From NCBI GenBank assembly GCA_020746995.1, contig JAGPXD010000004.1, positions 3,968,001-4,032,000 on the forward strand: DNA of 64,000 bases, read 5' to 3'. The DNA comes from Plectosphaerella cucumerina. Taxonomy: Eukaryota; Ascomycota; Sordariomycetes; Glomerellales; Plectosphaerellaceae. This document shows positions 44,507 to 54,246 of this stretch, in pieces. How positions within the stretch are numbered: position 1 is the stretch's first letter; each line of letters begins with the position of its first letter. The position numbers were made by a program, and so were the translations under genes. The notes below the pieces were generated by a model. The model did no database searches, was not told the DNA's origin, and worked only from the letters and a program-made list of their open reading frames with translations.

Positions 44507-44803
44507 ATGTGTCAGATCGTCCTCTTTACAAACATCCACTGCAAATGCCAATGGGGGGAAATCACCCTCCCCTGCGGCCCAGGCATGGGCTTTTCAACAT
44601 GCGGGCAGCTGTCAAGCGGCATCGCTCAGCGAGAGCCCGCGACCTACAAGAGCGGGTACAAGCTGTGTCCAGAGCATGGCTGGCAGGGCATGTACGATCG
44701 GAACATGGTGAGAATGGTGGTCGAGGTCAAGACGGGTCGGAAGTGGGGGAAGGGGCCGAGCATTCAGGACGCTGGGTGCGATATCAAATGCGTGGTCATG
44801 TAA
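44507..44803 (+). CDS. Small Cys-rich protein of unknown function
   Basis: Single exon, 98 residues, ATG in a good context (CAGCACCATG) after an A-rich leader. Eight Cys lie at residues 2, 12, 14, 23, 32, 54, 91 and 95, with His at 11 and 57. The first half (HCKCQWGE, LPCGPGMGFSTC, YKLCPEHGW) could bind a metal such as zinc through a CxC plus later Cys/His; the pattern matches no named zinc finger I know. There is no signal peptide or membrane helix, so a secreted disulphide-rich effector is unlikely. It sits between YVC1 and MTQ2 on the same strand, with MTQ2 starting 220 bp downstream. Probably a fungal-restricted conserved hypothetical; function unknown. Confidence 0.7.
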   Translation: MCQIVLFTNIHCKCQWGEITLPCGPGMGFSTCGQLSSGIAQREPATYKSGYKLCPEHGWQGMYDRNMVRMVVEVKTGRKWGKGPSIQDAGCDIKCVVM

Positions 44804-45023
44804 CCGTGAGATGAGTTGAGTGGGGATCTTGAATTTTGCCATTCTTGGGCTAACGGCGACTTCAGCAACATCGACCGGTGTTCAACGACTCACAATCCCC
44901 CAGCGACTTCGGGTAAAAACCAGCGAATCATTCATTTCAGAAGGCCAACATACAACAGCTACCGGGAGCCTCCTACAGCATCACCTCCGACACAACAACC
45001 CAAAACCAACAAACTCACTCGAC

Positions 45024-45812
45024 ATGCTCCCAACACCCGACACCTCACATGTCCCGTATGAGCGCGTCTACGAACCAGCAGAGGATTCATATCTCCTCCT
45101 AGACACTCTTTCCGCACCCTCAGAAACAGCCTTCCTCCAGTCTCGCTTTGGCCCGCAACAAAACGGCGGGGCCCCCTTGGTCCTCGAAGTCGGCCCCGGC
45201 TCCGGCGTCGTCATCGCCTTCGTCGTCGCCCAGTCGCAACTTCTGTTCGGCACGCGAGACGTTCTCGCAGCCGCAGTCGATGTCAATTCCTTCGCGTGCG
45301 CGGCCACCAACGCCACCGTGAAGAGATCCCAGGCCGAGGAGAAGGAGACGGCGGCGCGGTGCTGGTTGGGCTCTGTCAGGGGCGACCTCGTTGGTCCCTT
45401 ACGGAATGCTTGCGTGGACGTGCTGGTTTTCAACCCTCCATACGTCCCGTCAGAAGAGCTGCCTGTGCCGCCAGCTACCTGGTCGGACCGGGATGCATCT
45501 GCAGGAGGGGACATGGCTCGCAAGCCGACGTTTGACGAAGACTCCTACCTCCTCGCGCTGTCGTACGCTGGCGGCATCGACGGCATGGAGACTACCAACA
45601 GACTTCTTGATTCTCTGCCGGAGACTCTCTCGGCAAGAGGCTGCGCCTACGTTCTCCTCTGCGCTCGCAACAAGCCTGAAGAGGTCAAGCAACGGGTGGT
45701 GGCGATGGGACCGGAGTGGAGAGCCCTCACGGTAGGTGACAGCGGGAAGAAGGCGGGCTGGGAGAAGCTGCAGATTGTGAGGATATGGAGAGAGAACGGC
45801 CCCGATGTCTAA
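45024..45812 (+). CDS. mtq2: eRF1 glutamine methyltransferase catalytic subunit MTQ2
   Basis: Single exon, 262 residues. The Rossmann methyltransferase carries the SAM motif VLEVGPGSGVV (residues 53-63) and the glutamine-methyltransferase signature NPPY at 137-140; the N-terminus YERVYEPAEDSYLLLDTL is the eukaryotic HemK2/Mtq2 hallmark. Known role: with the zinc-finger protein Trm112 it methylates the Gln of the GGQ motif in release factor eRF1, tuning translation termination. The frame stays open upstream to 44820, but conservation begins with this Met. It is convergent with SmD1 (544 bp between stop codons). Confidence 0.94.
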   Translation: MLPTPDTSHVPYERVYEPAEDSYLLLDTLSAPSETAFLQSRFGPQQNGGAPLVLEVGPGSGVVIAFVVAQSQLLFGTRDVLAAAVDVNSFACAATNATVKRSQAEEKETAARCWLGSVRGDLVGPLRNACVDVLVFNPPYVPSEELPVPPATWSDRDASAGGDMARKPTFDEDSYLLALSYAGGIDGMETTNRLLDSLPETLSARGCAYVLLCARNKPEEVKQRVVAMGPEWRALTVGDSGKKAGWEKLQIVRIWRENGPDV

Positions 45813-46356
45813 GGGGTATCACTTGGTCGCTTCACCCGATAGGATCAATGTATCGATCGCGTGAAAACCCAACGTTGGCCAATTTTGCAGCCCCTTCGCA
45901 GGCATGCCTGGTATTCGTTTCGTCTTTTTCTCTCTCGCATCGACTATGACCGCACAGTTTGCATTGAGCCCGCTGGCCCCGTGAAATGGCAAGTCTGTGC
46001 AGATTGACCGTCCCCCCCAACGCCAGGAAAAAACAAGCACCCTGTTTTGCTTCCACTGCACGCGTGCCTAGCCCCCGTCTTGCTTGCCGCATCTCGTTGC
46101 TGCGAGGCGCCGTGACCACGAATGCCTGACGCGAGGGGCCGGCGTCGTCCATTTCCTGCCCTGTCCAGCTCTTCATAGTGGCATGGCTGGTGGCCTTCAC
46201 CAGCCGCAGGTTTCCTTTCAGACCAGTCCCTTCCGCCGGTTCTTTCGTCGAGATCATGGCCATCTCTTTCGGCAAATCCGTACAGCATGAACTCGTAGGC
46301 CAGGCGTCATGGGGCAAGCTGCGAGGCCGCACGCGTGTTCGATTCCACAATCCCTC
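45813..46356. other. Convergent 3' flanks of MTQ2 and SmD1
   Basis: 544 bp. No gene. A B-box-like GTTCGATTCC at 46338-46347 does not sit in a foldable tRNA. Confidence 0.4.
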
Positions 46357-46897
46357 TTAACCCCGACCGCGACCCCGTCCCCTTCCGCGCCCTCTTCCGC
46401 CGCGTCCACCGCGACCACCACGTCCTCCCCTGTCGCCGGTCTCCTTCCTGGCCTTGTTCTTGGGCTTCGGTGCGTCGTCGATGAGGAGGGTGTCGAGTGG
46501 CAGAGAGTCGGGGAGGATGAAGTAACGAATCGTGGAGCCGCGGATATTCATCGTATCCAGAGATATGGAGTCCTGACCCTTGACGGTCATCTTGACTGCG
46601 CGCAGCGCTGTGTTCATCTGCGGCGACACCGACGTGATGGTGCCATGGATGATGGTGCCTGTTTGCAAGGGAAGTGTCAGCATGTTACTCTGACGGGCAT
46701 GGGACCTGCCAGTTGGCGTGGACTCTGGTTCTAACCATTCTTCAGCTCAATTGTCACCGTCTCGTTGGCACATTTCATAAGGAACCTAGAACACAGACGC
46801 CATTAGTTTCGAGTAATCAATCGCCATAATCCGCAGGAGTCGACGGGGACGGCGCTGAGCTAAATAGCAGGGGGTGGCTTTACCTGACAAGCTTCAT
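46357..46897 (-). CDS. smd1: Small nuclear ribonucleoprotein Sm D1
   Basis: Exons on the minus strand 46897-46884, 46785-46736 and 46658-46357 (introns 98 and 77 bp), 121 residues. The first coding exon is 14 bases. The Sm1 motif with NGTIIHGTITSVSPQMN and the Sm2 motif with IRGSTIRYFILPDSLPL are nearly identical to other SmD1 proteins, followed by KPKNKARKE and a C-terminal RG/RGG tail, the target of arginine dimethylation. Known role: with six other Sm proteins it forms the ring on U1, U2, U4 and U5 snRNAs. The next gene upstream ends only 344 bp away, so the promoter overlaps the tyrosinase 3' flank. Confidence 0.96.
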
Positions 46898-47241
46898 CTT
46901 GACGGGTTCTCTGGCGCGTCGAAGATGTGAATGTTGGGTGTAGTGGCGGTCGGACGCTTGATGCACACGCGGGCATCGCAGGCTGTCTGCATTCAAGGCG
47001 CCCAAGAAAAGCGGCCTCGAGCTGGCGGTGGACCCGACCAATCACAGGCACAGCGCAAGCCTCCGTCGAGTCACGTGCTTTTACTCGTGACTCCTCAGAC
47101 GTCACACTCATCGCGTCTTCTGAATCTGCATCACGATCGACGGCCAGTTTAGGAGTAAATGCTTCATCGCCGCTATATCGACATGCTACTATTCGTTCCT
47201 CTTTCCCTTTCCTTTCCATTTCCACATTACCCTTCGAGGAA
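46898..47241. promoter_or_regulatory. SmD1 promoter region / tyrosinase 3' flank
   Basis: 344 bp between tandem minus-strand genes. It contains a palindromic CACGTG at 47072-47077 (a Cbf1/bHLH-type site in fungi) and a CRE-like GACGTCAC at 47098-47105. These are motif matches only. Confidence 0.45.
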
Positions 47242-49335
47242 CTAACAAAACATTACGAATCTGGTCTTGGCTGGGGACCACCTTGGCAGCTCCCCTGCAC
47301 TAGTTGCAGCCGCGACCTTTGAACTCACCACTTCGACGCACAGCCCCGGAACAGATGATGGCGCAATCTCCCCATCCGAGTTGAAGACGCGAAATTCAAG
47401 GTTATGTCGAAGATAAGCTTGTGACTTTGCAATGTCGAGCGACCCTAGGCCTTCACGGTCCGTTCGCGTGAGAAGAGTCGATGTGAGAGGTATCGTACCC
47501 GATATTCGATTCTGCCCCGGCATGTGGCTCATGGAAAACAAACCCACGGTTCCGATAATGTTTGGCGCTCTTTTCCAATCATGGACGTCCTCGGGTGGCG
47601 GTCCCAGGAAGATGCTGACGGACAATGATGCTTTGAGCGTCCCGGTCTCGGCCCTCACATTGGCGAGCCACTCGGTGTAATACTGATAGCTCTGCGTTGG
47701 CGTGCCACTGTCTGCTGGCTCCAAACCTCGGCGCGGTGTCATCCTAGAAATCACATTGCTGGTGAAATCCAAAGCTCTCCGAGTCAGCGCCCGAACCCCA
47801 CCTTGGCCGGGGGCTTCGAGGATGTCGAGTTTCCTCTTCTGCAGCATGGCGGAGACTCCAGGTGATCCGTATAGCTGATTGATTGCAGTACTTAGGCGAG
47901 CACGGTTGTTTTGAATCCTTACGGGGTCTGATACTCGGTTCATTCCGCTGACCTCGGTATACGAATACCCAAACTCTTCCGTGTGCCTGGAGGAGTCCGA
48001 GTCCCAAAAGGTACCGCTTCCGTCAGAGAAGAATGGCGCAAGCGGTGTCGACGCATTCACCAGAGTTCCGTTGCTGATTGTGAAGCTGGACGTTGTAACA
48101 AGCTGCTCTGTAACCCAGGTATCTGGATAGAGCATTTGCCATAGAGACAGTATCCTGTCAGTCATCGTGTGGTGCAGGAAGAAGATGGGATCAAAGGCCG
48201 AGTACTGTATGAAGTACAAGTGGCCCCCATCGCCAACTTCGATGTGGATTTCGTCATGTAGGGATTCGAGGGAGTCGTACCCCGAGATCGTCGACTGCTC
48301 GTTCCATTGTTTATTGCTGAAAGGGCCGAATTCCGTATAGCTGGTGAACAGGTTGTACAGTCGGTCCCGCAGGTTTGGCTGCACGCGGTCGATCGCAAGT
48401 CTGACAAGTTCGTTGTGGGATATGTTGCCATCCGGGGCTCTCTTCGTCTCCGTCCAGTGCGGGAACTGTTAAGGTCTCGTCAGCTCGTGTCATCTCAGAT
48501 GTTGGGGTTTCCAAGCTCACCTCTCCCCATTCAAACACACCGGGTTCCAGCGGTCGAAATCGGTAGCTGTAGAGGGGATTGGCAATAAGCTGCCGACCGT
48601 TGGGACCATCGACATGGACACTACGTTGTATGAATTCGTCTAGAAAGACGCTTTCGCCTTCTGGCGGTGTTCGAGCCCAGTCCCAGTACGGGATGCGGAA
48701 GTCGCTTGCTGCTTTTCCGTACAGATCTCGTTCGACCGGGTTAGGGTACCATGAGGCTATTCTTTGGACCAGATGGAAGAGGATTTGCTGCGGTTCGTCA
48801 ATACATGGATTGAACAGTGTGCTGGAGGGGTTCTGGGTTTGATGGAGACGCACCTCATACAGCGCCAGATATGGCCGATGCCATGTTGGGAATAATATCG
48901 ACATGTGAGGGCAGTAGCCGCCGTGACCGCCGACTACTGGCGGCACTCCGTTCCATTCTTCAAAGGGAACCCCATGTATGCCTGATGAGTACCTATTAGC
49001 TCGTCAAACATAGCAAGGCGGGGCCCGTTGGACCGACCGGTGATCTGGTACCACGAGAGGGCTTGATGTTGATCCGTATTCTGCATCATGCTGAGGGCCA
49101 GAAGATAGAGGTTCCACTTTCGAGCATCTCGTTTCATCTGTCGAATCTCGCTGCGTATGGGGACAGTCCCGTTGACGGAAGGCAGCCTGGAAACGACAAT
49201 GCGCTGTGAAGCCTGCCTTTTTAGGCTGCTGGCAGCGTCGAAACCATAGTCGTATGCGTTCAACTCGTCATCAAGCGCGGCCGTGAACAAGAGTAAATTA
49301 AGAAAGGCAAAGGTGAGAGCCTGGAGGCGCTTCAT
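47242..49335 (-). CDS. Secreted tyrosinase (type-3 copper polyphenol oxidase)
   Basis: Exons on the minus strand 49335-49038, 48981-48854, 48787-48521 and 48465-47242 (introns 56, 66 and 55 bp), 638 residues. The N-terminus MKRLQALTFAFLNLLLFTA is a signal peptide; a KR site follows near residue 40. The CuA site has His 102 (ITGIHGVPFEEW), Cys 123 and His 125 (GYCPHMS, the thioether Cys before a His) and His 134 (PTWHRPYLALYE). The CuB site has His 301 and 305 (LHDEIHIEVG) and the FDPIFFLHHTMTDR motif with His 329/330. All ligands are present. Known reaction: oxidation of phenols and catechols to o-quinones, leading to melanin-type polymers. Lacking transcript data, the far C-terminus is the least certain part. 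Orthologues are secreted or wall enzymes of Pezizomycotina. Confidence 0.9.
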
Positions 49336-50485
49336 GGCTGACGAGAATACATAGGTTGCTTGGTGTGGTGCGTCAGGCCTCAGCCGGTGGAGAGCTATGA
49401 TGAGGGTTCGTTGTGGTTGCGTAGAGAGCAGAGAAAGTTTTTTGACTCGGAAAATCCAGAAGATGATGCAGCGATTTGTGCCGCCAGGTTCGATGCTGTA
49501 AAGTGCTGACGACGCAGGCGGAAGTGCGGATCGGCACTTTGAAGAATCGGGGTGTTGAAGGTTGATGGGTCAGGTGAGCTGGCTCGCACCTGGGTTGTCC
49601 AAGATGCACCCGGCAACTGGATGGTCACCCACTCGCGGCTGCTTGCATCTCGGTGTGCTGAGCAGGTCAACGCCAGTGGGCAAGAGACTCCCGAGGTGAA
49701 GACAAAAACGCAGCCAGGAGCATGGATGCAACCCGAGGAGACACCCGCTCGCGGGGTCAAATTCCGCGGCGAGATCGGGCATGACAGACAAGGTGGCGTC
49801 GGTCCCGACTCGGACGAGGGAAGGAGCGAGTGCTCGTGGAGGCTGGAGCTGCTTAGTACCTTACTTTTTGGGATACCTGGGCTTATGGAACATGATTGCA
49901 CAAGGCCGGGCCATTGAGACCGCCAAGCATATTCCCGGCGGTGGACTGAACAATACTTACATGGCAGTAGACACCCTCAACTCTCGATCGGTCCATGCAT
50001 GGCTCCTGCCATCATATCTCATGTACCACACACCTGTCTACATGGAGTCCGTGTACCGTCGTACCAGCAACTGAATTAGCGAAGGTGACATCCCATGCCT
50101 TGGTGACCCCAGGGCGGGTTCAAGTACCATGGATCGGTCTCGGGCCAGTGCATCTCCAGGTTTCTGGCCGGACTCTCCCATGTTGCGTCGTTGAATGAAT
50201 TCAAGACAAGCACCCGGGTTCGGATGAGCTGGCCGACTTGGACGCGTGGAAGTGCACCCTGCCGAACCCTGCCGAGCAAGTTGTGCAACAGAAAAGGGCT
50301 CTACCATCATTCGCGAAGGCCCTCGGTGAAAGAATGTATGAGTGCCATGATACTCATCCGGAGATGATGCTCATCTGGAGATAATACGTAATGAACAACA
50401 TGTGGGCTCTTTCATTCAGGACAAGACAGCAAAATGTACATACAATTGTCCCCAGCCAAATCAGAAAACACCCTTCCCCCACCAT
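49336..50485. promoter_or_regulatory. Tyrosinase upstream region / RPA135 3' flank
   Basis: 1,150 bp between tandem minus-strand genes. No supportable gene or RNA. The tyrosinase promoter must lie in the left part. Confidence 0.4.
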
Positions 50486-53400
50486 CTATGCCTTGCCGAG
50501 AACGCCAGGCAGCGCCTTCATCGGCTTCAGAGGACCCTTCCGTGGCGCATCGCGTTGGTCAACGCGGTACTTGAGCTTCACGCCCATGGCCGCCAGCTCG
50601 ACATCCAGGTACTTCAGCGCTCCCGGCACGACGACCTGGGTGGTGTTGTCGCCGCCGATCCACTGGTTGCCCTGGCCATCCTCCCAGACCTCGCCCTCGA
50701 TCTTGACCTTCTCGAGCACCTCCGCATCCAGCCTCGTCGCACAGCTTCGGCAACGCACCGTGCTGATTTGCTTCTTCTTGCCCACAAACGGCGAGACCGT
50801 CGGCTGCACCGAGAGGAACGAGCCGCAACCTCGGCAGATCCACGACTTTGTGTAATCCGAGCAGTTGAGCAGACGGTCCTGCAGCAGGAACGCCGTGCCG
50901 TGGGCCAGCAGGGCATCGCGCTCCATCTCTCCGACACGGATACCGCCACCCTTCTTTCGGCCCTTGATGGGCTGTCCGGTCGTCGGCACGACGGGACCGG
51001 TGGTACGCACCTGGAACTTGTCGTTGACCATGTGACGAAGACGCTGATAGTAGACGACTCCGACGTAAATGTCCGCCGCGAGCTCCTCGCCCGTGATGCC
51101 CGAGTACATGGGCTCGTTTCCGTGGTAGTTGTAGCCAGCCTTCATCAGTTGGTGACCGAAGAAGTCGGCGGCTGTGTTGTCCTCATCAAAGCGGAACGGT
51201 GTCGAGTCTTGGGCGAGACCGTGCAGCGCTCCAGCCTTGCCTGCGATCGACTCGACGAACATGCCGATGGTCATGCGGGAGGGGAAAGCGTGAGGGTTGA
51301 TGATGACGTCCGGCTGGATGCCGGATTCCGAGAAGGGCATGTCGATAGCAGGCCACTTTTGCGAGCAGACACCCTTCTGACCGTGACGAGACGAGAACTT
51401 GTCACCGATGACAGGGGCACGAGGCACCCTGAACTTGATGGAGATGTTCTGGGCAGGCTCGAGACCCACGTCGTCGCCAAGAACGCGGACCTCGTCGATG
51501 AAGGCCTGCTCGGAATCCTTGTACTTTTCGTAGTGGTTCTGAGTGCCCACGGGCGTGTATGTGCCGTCGTAGCCCATGGTCACTTCGTACCAGACGCAGA
51601 CAACGTCGCCTTCCTGGACCAAGCGGCCCACAAATGGGAAGCCGTCCTCATCGAGCTGGCCGCGGATGTAACCCTTGACCTCGCTCAGGGGGTTGAAGCC
51701 GAAGAGCTTGGTGACCTGCTTGGCCGACCTGCTCCTCGACTCTTCCTTGAGCGAGATCTTCTTGGTCTTGTAGACGGTGCCATGACCGAAGCCCCTCTCG
51801 TGGGCCGACTTGTTGATGATCATAGCATCGTCCATGTCGTAGCCCGTGTAGGAAATGACTGCGACGACCGCGTTGGTGCCGTTGGGGAAGTTGTCAAAGC
51901 CGTATGTGTTGTGCAGCGGAGCCCTGACGACGGGTGTCTGGCCGGACTGGAGGCGGTACAGCTTGTTATCGGTTCGGTGGCGCAGCGCCGTTGCCGGTGT
52001 TCCCATGGTCTGCTTACCCATCTGACACTGGTACATGTTTCTGGGAGACTGATTGAAGTCGGAGAAGGGGGTCATGTTTGCGAGGATGGAGAGCATGTTT
52101 GTAGGGTCAAACTCGACGTGAGTCGACTCTCCAGACACAATCTCGTTGGGCTTGACGGCAATGGACATGTAGGGCTGCTCGTGAGGACCAACAAAGTCTT
52201 CCTTCTGCAGAGGCAGGTACTTGACGGGCCTCACCATGCGCGCAGGCTTGGAGGCCATGAAGATGCCGGGATACGATCCACCGTTCGAGGGGGGAACGTA
52301 CCCGACTTCCAGCTGCAGTGGAACACCGTGGGTACCCTCGACCTTCCAGTGTCGGAGCGTATCGGCAATACGGCGGGACTCCTTGGGCGTGCTCCACCCG
52401 AGAATCTTGCCGTCGAGCATGACAACAACACTCTCGTCGGTGGAGGCTGATGACGTTTCCACAGATCCAAGGCTGGAGACGACGGCTGCCAGCTTGGACG
52501 TATCGACAGATCGCGTCATGATCTTACACTTGTGTGCCAAGTGGTTCAGCAGACCACAGGGGGCACCATCGGGTGTGTGTACGGGACACATGAAGCCCCA
52601 GGATTCCGGCAGCAGTTTTCTCACCGTGGTGGTCTTCAGCTCTGCGAAGAAGGCACCACGATGGATCATGCGGAAGTGACTGATGAAACGGAGGAAGTTC
52701 AGCTTCTCGGCGACCACGGTATAACCGGCCGTCTGCTGCAGATCCAGACCGGACGGGCTGGTGAGGTTGCCCGTGGAGAGGAAGTAATTAAGGCCTGAGC
52801 CAATGTCTTCCGTGGCGTTGCGGAAGATGGCCACGGGGAAGTCCTTTTCGAAATCAGGGTGTGTGAAGGTCCTGGTGGGCGACTTTCTCTGGTACTCGCG
52901 AAGAGAGGCCCGCACCGCCGTGTTCAGGAACTCGTCGAGGCGCTCCTTGAGGATCATCCCGTAGAGGAATCCGCCGAGAAGGACTTCTTGGTTCTGGACG
53001 GCATCTGGGTTGTCGACGGCGCACTCGCCTGCCACGAGGGCGTACAGCTTGCGAATCATGAACAGGATCATCTTGAACTTGTCCGTGTCCTGGTGCTCGG
53101 TGACATCGACGTTTCCCAGGTGCACGAGAACGATGCGGCGGAGGAACTCGGTACCGGCGTCGTAGTGGGACATGGTGTCTGCGACTCCGAGCACGACGCG
53201 GAACTTCTCTCCCAGGTACGATCGGGTCTCGGTCTTGCCGTACAAGCCATAGGCCTTGTAGGTGCGGAGGAGCAGCTCGACACGGTCGGTAAGGAAAGTG
53301 TTCTGTGCGGCCTTGCACCCCTTGGGACCAACGAGGGACTCGAAGATCTCGCGGTCGTTGGTCTCGACCAGAGCCTTGAGGACCATCATCACAGGGACGA

Positions 53401-54246
53401 GGAACTCGTTTTTCCTCCAGGAGAAGCGGAAGGTGATGTTGCCGTCGGTCAGGTAGTGGAGGACGTTGGTCTGCGAGGTTTCGTCGGGCTTGACGGAGCG
53501 AATGATGATACCGTGGGGGCTGTATCCGGGACCGCGGTTCGCAAAGCTGGGTCGGTAGATGGCCATGGGGAAGTTCCTCCTATTGACCTGGAGAAGACGG
53601 ATGATCTTTTCGATACCGTTGACGACGAAGTATCCTCCCAATTCTTCGGCCTCCTCTTTCCTCTGGACGAGCTGGTAGGGCGAGTTGTTCTCGAGGTGAC
53701 ACCGGTTCGACTTGGGATTGTGTCAGTATGAGGGGGGTGGATTGGGAACGTCCACCAGCGATTCTGCTTGCTCACCTTCACCATGATGGGCATGTGGCCC
53801 AGGTCGCGCGTGAACTCCCGAGGATCGCTGCCATTGACGCTGTACTCGAAGGTTGCGGCCAGCTTTCCTCGGTAGGTGACGTGGCGCTCTCTGCACTCGG
53901 CCGGGTAGATGTCTCGGTTCTTCGCAAACTTGTTGGATGGCGGCAGCTGTGACTTCTGCAGCGAAACTCCCTTGTAGCGGATGGTCAGGTGGTTCTTCTT
54001 GCCTGGCGCGGCTGTGTCGTTCATGTCGGTGTATGTCTTGGTGCCAATGTCGATAATGCCGTGATCCAGAAGACTAGGCTCTCCATCTGTTCGGAAGAGG
54101 GCATTGAACGACTCGATGTGCGGGTTGACAGCCTCCTGCAGGGCTGGGTAGGCGGAACGGTCCTTTGGCGGGTTCCTGAAGAGGTCTTCCCGCCGGAGCG
54201 TGTTGTACTCGTGGTCCCATTCCGTCTTCGTCGCCGAGGGCGCCAT
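50486..54246 (-). CDS. rpa135: RNA polymerase I second-largest subunit RPA135
   Basis: Exons on the minus strand 54246-53776 and 53710-50486 (intron 65 bp), 1,231 residues, slightly longer than yeast (1,203). The conserved order of a polymerase beta-type subunit is present: protrusion with GHMPIMVKSNRCHL spanning the intron, lobe, fork, hybrid-binding GYDMDDAMIINKSA, DKFSSRHGQKG near the active site, and the C-terminal zinc site CRGCG ... CRSCA. The N-terminus and the FMCPVHTPDGAPCGLLNH block place it in the Pol I branch. Known role: with RPA190 it forms the catalytic core transcribing 35S rDNA in the nucleolus. Head-to-head with ARL8, about 2.1 kb apart. Confidence 0.96.

Noticed and set aside
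44820..45023. 68-codon upstream extension of MTQ2
   Set aside because: Not conserved in type; the methyltransferase N-terminus begins at the Met at 45024.
46270..46360. tRNA-like sequence with GTTCGATTCC
   Set aside because: The T stem has mismatches and no A box or acceptor stem fits.
50402..52450. 682-codon open frame on the plus strand across RPA135
   Set aside because: It is exactly antisense to a clearly conserved gene. With third positions mostly G or C, the opposite frame lacks stops; its product is Leu/Val/Asp/His-rich with no domain.
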